Shown: positions 22,683-30,804, numbered from the stretch's first letter. The stretch is DNA of 38,848 bases from an uncultured Verrucomicrobiota bacterium (GCA_903876795.1 CAIRBK010000086.1:1-38848), one strand, 5' to 3'. Numbers and translations are program-made. The notes: generated by a model not told the origin, from the letters alone.

Positions 22683-23829
22683 TTACTCGTCGTCGATCTG
22701 GATGTCCTTGTTGCGGTGGCGGGGGCAGCCGGCGCGGAGCCAGCCGGTGATGAAGCGGTCGATGTCGCCGTCGAGCACGCCCTGGGTGTCGGAGGTGGAC
22801 ACGCCGGTGCGCAGGTCCTTCACCATCTGGTAGGGCTGGAGCACATAGCTGCGGATCTGGGCGCCGAAGCCGATCTCGCCCTTGTCGCCGTAGAATTTGT
22901 CCATCTCGGCCCGCTGCTCGTCCTGTTTCTTTTCGTAAAGACGGGCCTTGAGCACGTTCATGGCGGCGGCCTTGTTTTTGATCTGGGAACGCTCGTTTTG
23001 GCAGACGACCACGGTGTTGGTCGGGATGTGCGTGATGCGCACGGCGGAGTCGGTCGTGTTGACGCCCTGGCCGCCCTTGCCGGAGGAGCGGTAGACGTCG
23101 ATGCGCAGTTCGCTCTCGGGGATCTCGATTTTGATCTCGTCGGTGATCTCGGCGACGACGTCGACCGCGCAGAACGAGGTGTGGCGTCGGGCGTTGGAGT
23201 CGAAGGGGGAGATGCGCACGAGGCGGTGGACGCCGCGCTCGGCCTTGCAGTAGCCGTAGGCGTTTTCACCCTTGATGAGGATGGTGGCCTTGGAGATGCC
23301 GGCGGTGTCGCCGGGCTGGACGTCCATGAGCTCGGTCTCGAAACCGCGGCGCTCGGCCCAGCGGTTGTACATGCGGTAGAGGATGTCGGCCCAGTCGTTG
23401 GACTCGGTGCCACCCGCGCCGGCCTGGATGGAGAAGATGGCGTTGTTGCGGTCGAACTGGCCGGTGAGGAAGGCGCCGATCTCGATCTTGTCGAGTTCGG
23501 GCACCATGGCCTCGACCTGCGTGGAGAGTTCGGCGCCGAACTCTTCCTTTTCCTCCGGGGAGCCGGCCTCGATGAGCTCGATCATGACGTCGAGGTCGGC
23601 GACGCGTTTGCGGAAAGCGACCACGGGAAGCACGGCGCGCTTGAGCGCGTTGACCTTGCCGATGTGCTTTTGGGCGCGATCATTGTTGTCCCAAAACGCG
23701 GGGTCGCCCATCTGGGCATCGAGGGCCTCTATCTCGCGGAGCTTTTGTTCGCAGTCAAAGAAACCTCCATAGATGGCCGGAGCGTTTCTTGATGTTTTCG
23801 ATGTGGTTGAACGTTTCGGGTGAGACCAT
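22683..23829 (-). CDS. prfB: peptide chain release factor 2, with programmed +1 frameshift
   Basis: RF2 recognises UGA and UAA and releases the peptide through its GGQ motif ([10 protein letters not shown]). The SPF anticodon-like tripeptide is present ([15 protein letters not shown]). The gene starts at ATG 23829 ([18 protein letters not shown]) and meets an in-frame TGA after 24 codons (23755-23757). The remaining frame continues in +1: [19 protein letters not shown] and onward. A GGAGG three nucleotides before CTT-TGA-C reproduces the E. coli autoregulatory frameshift site, so low RF2 increases RF2 synthesis. The joined protein is about 380 residues, slightly longer than E. coli RF2. The gene call must join both frames; a start at 23711 would lose the N-terminus. 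Confidence 0.95.
23754..23768 (-). promoter_or_regulatory. prfB recoding site (GGAGG-TTT-CTT-TGA-C)
   Basis: On the minus strand the order is a Shine-Dalgarno-like GGAGG (23768-23764), three nucleotides TTT, the slippery CTT, the TGA stop and a C. The 3-nt spacing and the poor TGA-C stop context are those needed for the known RF2 +1 shift. The site senses RF2 level during translation. Confidence 0.93.
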
Positions 23830-23921
23830 GGCGGAAATGATAAGGTGTCATGACCGCAACGCCCGGCGGGAGGCGCAAGGACGAAAACGGCGTCGCCTGC
23901 ACGACACCCGCCGCATCGACC

Positions 23922-24314
23922 TCAGGCGAAGGTGTTGGCAAACCACTTCTGGATCGGCTCGCCGATCAGCGGCACGGGAGTCCGCCGGCCCTGGATCGCG
24001 GCGATCAGGCCGATGAGCCAGAGTATCAATCCACACAGCCAGATCGCTCCCCAAAGCATGAATCCCAAGGCGGGTCCGACCATGGGAACAAAGGCGAGTA
24101 CAAAGGCGGTCAGGCCCGCGCCGACGCCCACGGCGAGCCCGGCGACAATCATCCCGAGGGCTTGACGCAGATGAAACGAGCCGAGCGCGGTTTTTTTGTT
24201 GGCATGCAGAACGATCGCGACGATGAAGCCGATGATCGTGAGATAGCAGAGGATGGCGGTGGTCCGATCCTCTTGGGGTTCGGTCGCGGTGGTAGGGGTG
24301 GCTTCGGTGGTCAT
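23922..24314 (-). CDS. DUF4870/Tic20-like small membrane protein
   Basis: This 130-aa protein has three to four hydrophobic helices: ILCYLTIIGFIVAIVLH (about 20-36), a glycine-rich MIVAGLAVGVGAGLTAFVL (about 55-73), and a pair at about 78-108. The segment NKKTALGSFHLRQALGM between the first two is typical of DUF4870 proteins, which carry a conserved HxRQA-type motif. The N-terminal 18 residues are a Thr/Glu-rich cytoplasmic tail. It lies upstream of prfB on the same strand, 92 nt away. The function of the family is unknown. Confidence 0.75.
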   Translation of the reverse strand: MTTEATPTTATEPQEDRTTAILCYLTIIGFIVAIVLHANKKTALGSFHLRQALGMIVAGLAVGVGAGLTAFVLAFVPMVGPALGFMLWGAIWLCGLILWLIGLIAAIQGRRTPVPLIGEPIQKWFANTFA

Positions 24315-24457
24315 GGTGAGGTCGTTCGCTGTATGGACAACGCTTTCACGAAAATGTCCGCGTGCATTTCACCCCATTGAGTTCATCAGGGTGATGGGAG
24401 AGGCGCGCCTTGCCTCGGTTGGAACTAGCCGGCCCCTCTTTTTACGGTTTGGGGTGG

Positions 24458-24479
24458 CCCGGCGGTTGACCCCGCCGGG
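24458..24479. repeat. GC-rich hairpin in the aroB leader
   Basis: CCCGGCGG-TTGACC-CCGCCGGG is a perfect 8-bp stem with a 6-nt loop, 39 nt before the aroB ATG. No T-run follows. It could be a leader structure or a repeat; no function can be assigned. Confidence 0.5.
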
Positions 24480-24518
24480 GCGCGGGTGTTGAACAACCGT
24501 AACTTTGGACATCCAACG

Positions 24519-25604
24519 ATGAGTGAAACCTTGCACGTCAACCTGGCCGAACGCGGCTACCCCATCCACTTTGGGACGGATGTCGCCGCCGCCGTGCGCG
24601 CGGAAATCGACGCCCTGGTCGCCGCCGGGCGCAAGGTCGCCGTCGTCACCGATCGCAACCTTGCCCTGCATCAGGCTGATGCCTTGCAGGCCATGTTCGG
24701 CGGACGACCGATGCTGGTGCTCGCGCCCGGGGAGGAGACCAAGTCGCTGACCGAACTCGGTCGCGTGCTCGATTTTCTGGCGGAGCAGCGCATCGACCGG
24801 GGCGGCGCGCTTTTCGCGGCCGGCGGCGGCGTGATCGGCGATCTGGCCGGTTTTGCGGCGGCGTCTTACCTGCGCGGCATCGCCTTCTATCAGGTTCCCA
24901 CCACGCTGCTGTCGATGGTGGACAGCTCGGTCGGTGGCAAAACCGGCATCAACCTCAAGGCCGGCAAGAATCTCGTGGGGGCGTTTCACCAGCCGCGCGG
25001 TGTTTTTATCGGCACCGGATTGCTGGCCACGCTCCCGCCTCGCGAGTTTGCCGCCGGGATGGCCGAGGTCATCAAGACCGGCCTGCTGGGCGACGCGGAG
25101 CTGTTTGCTCAATTGGAGAAAACGCCCTGCACCGTCGGGAGCCCCGGGCTCGGCGCGGTCGTCCGCCGTTGCTGCGCGCTGAAGGCCCGCGTGGTCGAAG
25201 CCGACGAGCATGAGACCGCGCCGGAAGGCGGCCGGGCGCTCCTCAACCTGGGCCACACCTTCGGCCATGCGATCGAGCAGGCGACCGGCTACGGATGCTA
25301 CCTGCATGGCGAGGCGGTCGCGATCGGCCTGGCGGCGGCGGCCCGCTTGTCGTGGAAACTTGGTTACATCGGCGAGGCCGAGGTGGCGCGCATCGACGCC
25401 GTGCTCGCGGCTCATGCGCTGCCCGTCCGCCTGAGGGAGCCGCTGCCGCTTGGCCCGCTCATGGGCGCCATGGCTCGCGACAAAAAGGTCCGTGCCGGCG
25501 CCCTCCGCTTCGTGGTGCTCAAATCCATCGGCGAGGCCGCCACCCGGGGCGGCATCGACCCGGCGCTGCCGGAGGCTTGCTTCCGGGAAGTCGGCGCGGC
25601 CTGA
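24519..25604 (+). CDS. aroB: 3-dehydroquinate synthase
   Basis: This 361-aa enzyme carries out the second shikimate-pathway step, closing DAHP to 3-dehydroquinate with NAD+ and a divalent metal. Family marks are APGEETKSL near residue 75, GGGVIGDLAGFAAASYLRGI around 105-124, TTLLSMVDSSVGGKTGIN, and the metal-site NLGHTFGHAIE near 245. The ATG at 24519 (MSETLHVNLAERGYPI) matches the usual N-terminus; an upstream in-frame start adds only unrelated residues. It heads a plus-strand run, with the next gene 15 nt downstream. Confidence 0.95.
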   Translation: MSETLHVNLAERGYPIHFGTDVAAAVRAEIDALVAAGRKVAVVTDRNLALHQADALQAMFGGRPMLVLAPGEETKSLTELGRVLDFLAEQRIDRGGALFAAGGGVIGDLAGFAAASYLRGIAFYQVPTTLLSMVDSSVGGKTGINLKAGKNLVGAFHQPRGVFIGTGLLATLPPREFAAGMAEVIKTGLLGDAELFAQLEKTPCTVGSPGLGAVVRRCCALKARVVEADEHETAPEGGRALLNLGHTFGHAIEQATGYGCYLHGEAVAIGLAAAARLSWKLGYIGEAEVARIDAVLAAHALPVRLREPLPLGPLMGAMARDKKVRAGALRFVVLKSIGEAATRGGIDPALPEACFREVGAA

Positions 25605-25619
25605 ACCCGCCCAGCGATC

Positions 25620-26255
25620 ATGTCCGCAATCGACGAAGGCATTGTCCGCGAGTATTTCGAGCAGAGCGGATTCCTGGTGCGCCAGGTCCGAAAGTATCAG
25701 GTGCAGGCGCGCAAAAAGACCGGTGACGAGGAAATCGACCTGTTCGTTTACAACCCGTCGTGGCTGCGCGGCTCGCGCAGGCCCGACTTCTTTTTGTTTT
25801 CCAGCGAATTGCCCCTGGTGCGCCGCGCCATGATCGCGGTCAAGGCCTGGCACACCGGCGTGTTCACGCCCAACATGCTGAGAAGCTCGCCGGAGATCTT
25901 CCGTTTTCTGGAGGACAACGTGCTCAAGGAGGCGACGCGCTTTTTTCCGGCGGGCGAGGGCGGCGATCAGGGCGACGACCTCATCAAGATACTCGTCCTG
26001 CCCAGCCTGCCGACGCAGGAGCCGTTTCGTTCCCAGAGCGTCGCCATGCTAAAGGAACGCGGTGTCGATGCGATCATCTCTTTCCGCTCGATGCTGCTGG
26101 ACCTCATCGAGAAGACCGAGATCAACCGCAACTACGGCAAGAGCGACACGCTCCAGGTCATCCGCATTTTGAAGAACTACGACCTTCTCAAGGACGCCCA
26201 GTTGGATCTGCTGCCGGAACGGGCGACCTCCACCAACCGCAAACCCAAAGACTGA
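25620..26255 (+). CDS. conserved protein of unknown function between aroB and lpxA
   Basis: This 211-aa cytoplasmic protein has no signal peptide. An alpha-beta N-terminal half includes IVREYFEQSGFLVRQ, then GDEEIDLFVYNP (about 35-46), then RRAMIAVKAWHTG (about 68-80). A helical C-terminal half includes DLIEKTEINRNYGKSDTLQV. The order helix, D40 in a strand, then a strand ending in Lys75 recalls the PD-(D/E)XK nuclease fold, but the acidic residue normally two before the Lys is missing, so this is weak. It starts 15 nt after aroB and its TGA overlaps the lpxA ATG by one base (TGATG). It is therefore probably co-transcribed with both. I cannot assign a function. Confidence 0.8.
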   Translation: MSAIDEGIVREYFEQSGFLVRQVRKYQVQARKKTGDEEIDLFVYNPSWLRGSRRPDFFLFSSELPLVRRAMIAVKAWHTGVFTPNMLRSSPEIFRFLEDNVLKEATRFFPAGEGGDQGDDLIKILVLPSLPTQEPFRSQSVAMLKERGVDAIISFRSMLLDLIEKTEINRNYGKSDTLQVIRILKNYDLLKDAQLDLLPERATSTNRKPKD

Positions 26256-27013
26256 TGCCCAGTGTCATCCATCCCGAAGCGATCGTGGAAGACGGCGCGC
26301 AACTCGGCGCCGATTGCGAGATCATGGCCCGCGCCGTCGTCACGCGTCACGCCGTGCTGGGCGACCGCGTGGTCGTGCATCCCGGCGCCGTGGTCGGCGG
26401 CGACCCGCAATACATGAAGTTTGACCGGGCCGTGCCGAGTTTTGTGCGGGTGGGCGCGGGCACGGTGGTGCGGGAAAACGTCACGCTTAACCGGGCCATC
26501 CACGCCGGCGCGGCCACGGTGGTCGGCGCGCGCTGTTTCCTCATGGCCGGCAGCCACGCGGGGCACGATTGTCGGCTGGGCGACGATGTCGTGCTGGCCA
26601 ACAACGTCATGCTGGCCGGCCACGTCGAGGTGGGTGATTTTACTTTCATCGGCGGCGGGGCGGGCATCCACCAGTTCTGCCGCATCGGCGAGAGCGCCAT
26701 GGTCAGCGGGTTGTCCCGCATCTCGCGCGACCTGGCGCCGTTCACGATCACGGCCGAGCGCGACGAGGTGTCGGGCCTCAACCTGGTCGGACTGAAACGC
26801 CGCGGTTTCTCCCGCGAGGCGATTCGGGAGCTCAAGCAGGCCTTCCGGGCGGTGTATTTCGGCCTGGGCAACATCCGCGAACTCGCCGCCACCGCGCTCG
26901 CCAACGGCGGTTACGACACGCCGGAGGCGAGGCGCTTCCTGGAGTTTTTCAAGGATGGCAGGCGCGGCTTCGCCCGGGCCGGCCGTGTGACGGAAACGGA
27001 TACCGATGCCTAG
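26255..27013 (+). CDS. lpxA: acyl-ACP:UDP-N-acetylglucosamine O-acyltransferase
   Basis: This 252-aa left-handed beta-helix enzyme catalyses the first step of lipid A synthesis. Hexapeptide repeats run from about residue 1 to 180 (IHPEAIVEDGAQLGADCEI). The catalytic His is His104 in MAGSHAGHDCRLG, equivalent to His125 of E. coli. HQFCRIGESAMVSGLS follows, and the C-terminal helical cap begins at about 190 (GLKRRGFSREAIRELKQAF). The ATG at 26255 overlaps the stop of the previous gene. The gene overlaps pdxA by 8 nt. It stands away from lpxC/lpxD/fabZ, none of which are in this window. Its presence implies an outer membrane with lipid A. Confidence 0.93.
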   Translation: MPSVIHPEAIVEDGAQLGADCEIMARAVVTRHAVLGDRVVVHPGAVVGGDPQYMKFDRAVPSFVRVGAGTVVRENVTLNRAIHAGAATVVGARCFLMAGSHAGHDCRLGDDVVLANNVMLAGHVEVGDFTFIGGGAGIHQFCRIGESAMVSGLSRISRDLAPFTITAERDEVSGLNLVGLKRRGFSREAIRELKQAFRAVYFGLGNIRELAATALANGGYDTPEARRFLEFFKDGRRGFARAGRVTETDTDA

Positions 27014-27929
27014 GCTCGCCATCACCTGCGGCGACCCGGCGGGCGTCGGCCCCGAGATCATCGCGGCCTGGCTCCGCGCCCGTTCCGACTTGGCCGGGCT
27101 TGTCGCCGTGATCGGCCCGGCGCGCTGGCTGGAGACCCTTCCCGCCGCCGGGGCGGAACTCTTGCCGGCGGGCCCGGCGGATTATCTGGCCACGCCGGGC
27201 GTCCCCGACGACGCGGGCGCCCGGGTGGCGCTGGCCGCGATGGAGACGGCCGCGGCGGGCTGCCGGGACCGGCGTTTCTCGGGTGTGGTCACGGGGCCGG
27301 TGAGCAAGGCGCGACTGGCGGCGGTCGGGTATGCGTTCCCCGGGCAGACGGAGTTTTTCGCCGACCGCTGGGGCGGCGAGCCGGTGATGGCGTTTTGCGG
27401 CGGCAGCCTGCGGGTGGTGCTGCTCACCTGGCACATTCCATTGAGCAAGGTGTCGGCGAGGCTCACGCCGGAAAACTTCGCCCGGAGCATCCGGGCGGCG
27501 GATACGCTGGCCCGGGCCGAAGGTTGCGACCGGCCGCGCATCGCGGTGTGCGGGCTCAACCCCCATGCGGGGGAAGGCGGCCTGCTGGGCGACGAGGAAC
27601 ACGCGATCATCGACCCGATTTTGGACGAATTGCGCGGTGCCCACCCGGGGCTTTCGCGGGCACTGCCCGGCGACACGGTGTTTGCGCGACAGTTGCGCGG
27701 CGAGTTCGACGTGGTTCTGGCGCTCTACCACGACCAGGGACTGGCTCCCTTGAAGACGGTGGACTTCGACCTGGCGGTGAACGTCACCCTCGGCCTGCCT
27801 TTCGTGCGCACCAGCCCGGACCACGGCACGGCCTTCGGCATCGCCGGGCGCGGCGTGGCGAGCCCGGCCAGTTTCGCCAACGCGGTCGAGGTGGCGCGGC
27901 GCTTGATTAAGGCGCGAAGCGGGCGATAG
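27006..27929 (+). CDS. pdxA: 4-hydroxythreonine-4-phosphate dehydrogenase
   Basis: This 307-aa NAD-dependent enzyme belongs to pyridoxal-phosphate biosynthesis. It begins ITCGDPAGVGPEI, the family signature. The three metal-binding histidines are in TWHIPLSKV, LNPHAGEGG and SPDHGTAF, and YHDQGLAPLK is present. In the substrate loop the usual GHTE reads GQTE (FPGQTEFF), a Gln for His change that may alter substrate contacts or is a lineage variant. Overlap with lpxA is 8 nt, and the HesB-type gene follows after 7 nt. A wider PdxA-like family acts on other hydroxy acids, so the function is probable but not certain. Confidence 0.88.
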   Translation: MPRLAITCGDPAGVGPEIIAAWLRARSDLAGLVAVIGPARWLETLPAAGAELLPAGPADYLATPGVPDDAGARVALAAMETAAAGCRDRRFSGVVTGPVSKARLAAVGYAFPGQTEFFADRWGGEPVMAFCGGSLRVVLLTWHIPLSKVSARLTPENFARSIRAADTLARAEGCDRPRIAVCGLNPHAGEGGLLGDEEHAIIDPILDELRGAHPGLSRALPGDTVFARQLRGEFDVVLALYHDQGLAPLKTVDFDLAVNVTLGLPFVRTSPDHGTAFGIAGRGVASPASFANAVEVARRLIKARSGR

Positions 27930-27936
27930 TGCCGCC

Positions 27937-28338
27937 ATGTCCGATCCCGCCGTCCCGTCCCTCGCGCCCGCAGCCGCGCCCTCCCTTCCCGAGGGCGTGC
28001 GGACGGGCAATGAAAACCTCGTGCGCCTCACCGAGGCCGCCGGCGCCAAGGTCCTCGCCCTCATCTCCCGCGAGCGGCAGGGCGATTTCCTGCGCGTGGC
28101 GATCAGCGGCGGGGGCTGCAACGGCCTCAGCTACAAGCTGCGGTTCGCGCCCGCGCCCAAGAAGGGCGACATCCTGGTGAACTCGGCCCGCGTGGCCGTC
28201 TTGGTGGACCCCAAGACGGCGCTTTATCTCAAGGGCACGGTCCTGGATTTTTCCAGCAAGCTGATCGCGGGCGGGTTCAAGTTTTCCAACCCCAACGCCA
28301 AGGCGAGCTGCTCCTGCGGCGAGAGTTTCAGCGTCTAG
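27937..28338 (+). CDS. A-type iron-sulfur carrier (IscA/ErpA/HesB family)
   Basis: This 133-aa protein has the three conserved cysteines of the family: Cys61 in GGGCNGLSYKL, then Cys125 and Cys127 in SCSCGESF near the end. A-type carriers accept Fe-S clusters or iron and pass them to target enzymes. The first about 25 residues (Pro/Ala-rich) are an extension not found in E. coli IscA; starting instead at an internal codon would give the usual size of about 107. The gene lies 7 nt after pdxA and is probably in the same transcript. Confidence 0.88.
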   Translation: MSDPAVPSLAPAAAPSLPEGVRTGNENLVRLTEAAGAKVLALISRERQGDFLRVAISGGGCNGLSYKLRFAPAPKKGDILVNSARVAVLVDPKTALYLKGTVLDFSSKLIAGGFKFSNPNAKASCSCGESFSV

Positions 28339-28444
28339 CCCCGGCTCCTGGTGGCTTCTTTGCCGAAGCCGGTCACTTCGTGGTTGTCTTCCGGCGGGGG
28401 TTGGGCGAAATCGCTTACGACCCAATCCCGCAACCTCCTTATTG

Positions 28445-29125
28445 ATGGCCAACTCGTTCCCCTCCTCGGGCGGCAACCGCCCCGGTTACTTCCAGCGTCG
28501 TAACAACGACCCTTTTGCCCACATCCGCCGCAACGCTCGCATCAAGGAGCCCGAGATTCGGGTGATCAGCCCCGAGGGCAAGCAGCTTGGCATCATGCCC
28601 ACCGAGCGCGCCCTGGCTCTCGCCCAGCAGTTCAATCTTGACCTCGTCGAGATGGCGGCGACCGCCAAGCCCCCCGTCTGCCGCATCATGGATTTCGGCA
28701 AATACATCTACGAGGAGCAGAAGAAAGCCAGCCACGCGAAGTCCACCGCGACGAAGCTGAAGGAAATCGAGTTCACACCCCGCATCGCCGAAGGCGACTT
28801 CCTGACGAAGATCCGTCACGCCGAGGAGTTTCTCGACCATGGCAACAAGGTGAAACTGCGCCTGAAGTTCCGCGGCCGCGAGATGGCCCACACCGAGATC
28901 GGCTTCGAGGTCATGAACAAGGCCCTGACCGAACTTGAAGGCATGGGCCATCCCGATTCCCAGCCGAAGCTCATGGGCAAGCAGATCAACGTCATGCTCA
29001 CGCCGCTGCCCACCAACAAGCGCAAGCGCAAATACACCTTGGACAAGGACGAAGAGGCGATCGACGACACCGGGTCCGACCACGGCCACGACGATTCGCA
29101 CGACGACAGCCACGGGAAAACCTGA
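28445..29125 (+). CDS. infC: translation initiation factor IF-3
   Basis: IF-3 binds the 30S subunit and checks the start codon. Family marks are IRVISPEGKQLGIMPTERAL, the linker with DLVEMAATAKPPVCRIMDFG, and a C-terminal domain with KLRLKFRGREMAHTEIG. At 226 residues it is longer than the usual about 180. The first about 25 residues are extra, and the C-terminus adds an acidic, histidine-rich tail (about 205-226, DDTGSDHGHDDSHDDSHGKT). The ATG at 28445 directly follows an in-frame TTG at 28442, which could also serve. rpmI and rplT, the usual partners, do not follow; a cell-wall amidase does. Confidence 0.93.
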   Translation: MANSFPSSGGNRPGYFQRRNNDPFAHIRRNARIKEPEIRVISPEGKQLGIMPTERALALAQQFNLDLVEMAATAKPPVCRIMDFGKYIYEEQKKASHAKSTATKLKEIEFTPRIAEGDFLTKIRHAEEFLDHGNKVKLRLKFRGREMAHTEIGFEVMNKALTELEGMGHPDSQPKLMGKQINVMLTPLPTNKRKRKYTLDKDEEAIDDTGSDHGHDDSHDDSHGKT

Positions 29126-29139
29126 GCGAGCGTCGGGGC

Positions 29140-30186
29140 ATGTCTGGCTTCCGGCACTTTTCCCTCACGACCGCGGCCTTGGCCGCGCTCCTTTTATGGG
29201 CGGTTCCGGCCGCCGAAGCCGGCCCGCGCCCGGGCGCACCGGGGACCGCAGGCTCCGCCTACACGCAGATCGGCGGGGTCTCCTACGTCGATGTGCGGGT
29301 GTTTCTGGCCCGATTTGGTTTTCGCGCGACGTGGGTGGAGCGCGGCAAAATCATGCGTCTCCAATCCTCGGCCGGCCGACTGGATATCCAGGATGAAAAA
29401 CGCGACGTGCAGCTCAACGGCATGCGCGTGCTGATGGGAGAGCCGGCGGTCGCCACCGGCGGATCTCTCTACATCAGCCGTATCGACGCGGAGAAGCTGT
29501 TTCGGCCCATCCTCAGTCCCTCGTCCGTCGCCACCCCGCCCGCGCCGGAGGTGCGCGTGATCGTGATCGACGCGGGGCACGGCGGCCAGGACACCGGCAC
29601 CCAGAACAAGGCGCTCAAGTTGGACGAGAAAAACTTCGCCCTCGACGTGTCGATGCGCCTGCGATCCCTCCTCGTCAAGCAAGGCTACCGGGTGGTGATG
29701 ACCCGCACCGACGACCGTTTCGTGGAACTGCCGCGCCGGGCCGAGATCGCCAACAAGGCGGGCGCCGACCTGTTTATCAGCGTGCATTTCAACGCCGTCG
29801 CCGGTTCGCCCTCCGTGCGTGGATCGGAGACCTATGTGATGACGCCCCAATACCAGCGCTCCACCGGCAGTCCGCGCCGGGATCGCAGCGACAATGTCGC
29901 CAACCTCGGCAACCGCAACGACCCCTGGAACGCGCTGCTCGGTTACCACATCCATGCGCAGGTGCTCGACCAATTGCGCAGCGAGGATCGAGGTTTCAAG
30001 CGCGCCCGCTTTGCGGTCCTTCGCCTGGTGAATTGTCCGGCCGTGCTGGTCGAGGCGGGCTATCTGTCCAACAACGACGAGGCGCGGCGCATCGCCACCC
30101 CCGCGTATCGTCAGGCGCTGGCCGAGGCGATTTCCCGGGGCGTGCGCGACTACGCGCTGGCAATCACCACCGCGAGGACGCGTTGA
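29140..30186 (+). CDS. N-acetylmuramoyl-L-alanine amidase (Amidase_3), secreted
   Basis: This 348-aa protein has a signal peptide (LTTAALAALLLWAVPAAEA, residues 9-27). A short copper-amine-oxidase-N-like substrate domain follows (about 40-120, GGVSYVDVRVFLARFGF). The zinc amidase domain is at about 137-345. Zinc/catalytic residues read as His147 (DAGHGG), Glu163 (LDEKNF), His216 (SVHFNA) and Glu305 (LVEAGYLSN). These enzymes cut the bond between muramic acid and the stem peptide for cell separation or turnover. It starts 14 nt after infC. There is no LysM or AMIN domain. The enzymatic class is secure, the cellular role inferred. Confidence 0.92.
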   Translation: MSGFRHFSLTTAALAALLLWAVPAAEAGPRPGAPGTAGSAYTQIGGVSYVDVRVFLARFGFRATWVERGKIMRLQSSAGRLDIQDEKRDVQLNGMRVLMGEPAVATGGSLYISRIDAEKLFRPILSPSSVATPPAPEVRVIVIDAGHGGQDTGTQNKALKLDEKNFALDVSMRLRSLLVKQGYRVVMTRTDDRFVELPRRAEIANKAGADLFISVHFNAVAGSPSVRGSETYVMTPQYQRSTGSPRRDRSDNVANLGNRNDPWNALLGYHIHAQVLDQLRSEDRGFKRARFAVLRLVNCPAVLVEAGYLSNNDEARRIATPAYRQALAEAISRGVRDYALAITTARTR

Positions 30187-30373
30187 GCGGACGCTTGTCG
30201 AAGGACGTTGTCTTTTCGGAGTGGGAAAACTTCGGAGCCCTTTGTTGTTCCCTCAATTCCGCAGTTGAACCGAGTGGCTGACTCGGGTGCCGCTGCAAGC
30301 ACGACGTATACAGAGGCAACGAGCTCGGGCGAGCCGCCTCCTCCGGTTAACCAAGGAACAAACCCGGTGTAGC

Positions 30374-30393
30374 CGCGTCCGTCCCCGGACGCG
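30374..30393. repeat. REP-like hairpin
   Basis: CGCGTCCG-TCCC-CGGACGCG is a perfect 8-bp stem with a 4-nt loop. A related GGGGACGCGCG motif follows at about 30411-30421. No T-run follows, so a terminator for the amidase gene is unlikely. It may be an interspersed palindrome. Confidence 0.55.
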
Positions 30394-30492
30394 TCCCTCA
30401 AGCAAACGCCCGGGGACGCGCGTGGCCATACGGCGGGCCTGACCACACGGGGAGGATGGCCGGCGGCGGGGTGAACTCGACCTTGGTTTTAC

Positions 30493-30680
30493 ATTTCTTG
30501 GCCAGCGAAATGGATTCCCCGGGCTTCGCTGCGGATTTCTCAGGGCACGAAATGCCCATCCAGGTCCCAGAACTCCATTTCTTATCCCCGGAAATGCATT
30601 TCCTAGTACAGGAAACCGGTTTCCCGGCTTTGGATGGGCATTTCCCGGCTCCAAACCTACCTTTCCACACCCCGAACCTG
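30493..30680. repeat. 21-bp-period array of short palindromes
   Basis: ATTTC or close variants start at 30493, 30535, 30577, 30598, 30619 (GTTTC), 30640 and 30661 (CTTTC). All are multiples of 21 bp apart, with decayed units at 30514 and 30556. In the best units ATTTC-N9-GAAAT forms a spaced palindrome. Neighbouring units create the perfect palindromes GGAAATGCATTTCC (30590-30603) and GGAAACCGGTTTCC (30611-30624). The period equals seven codons, and one minus-strand frame reads as degenerate heptapeptides of the form P-G-N-x-F-P. I interpret it as a decayed tandem repeat, not a gene. Confidence 0.75.
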
Positions 30681-30804
30681 CTTTGGCCAAGGAGGTAAGC
30701 CGGCTTATCCTTACAAATCTAAATTCTGTTCGTATCTTGCGATTAACGCCTTGAGCTGTGCATTTGCCTCTGGCTGCTTTTGCCCCGAAGGGGGGTGAAA
30801 CCAT

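Larger units (their letters stand above)
30187..30804. other. 618-bp intergenic region rich in repeats
   Basis: No supportable protein gene lies here. It holds a REP-like hairpin (30374-30393), a 21-bp-period array (30493-30680) and a small hairpin CCCC-GAA-GGGG (30783-30793). The last overlaps the ribosome-binding site of the following gene. A long minus-strand frame crosses the array, but it owes its openness to the 21-bp period. Confidence 0.6.

Noticed and set aside
28339-28441. tRNA or riboswitch before infC
   Set aside because: Only a 6-bp hairpin GGCTTC-N6-GAAGCC is seen. No cloverleaf, no T-run and no known leader pattern.
30493-30680. CRISPR array
   Set aside because: The unit is 21 bp with only short conserved words and no constant repeat/variable spacer pattern, and no cas genes are present.
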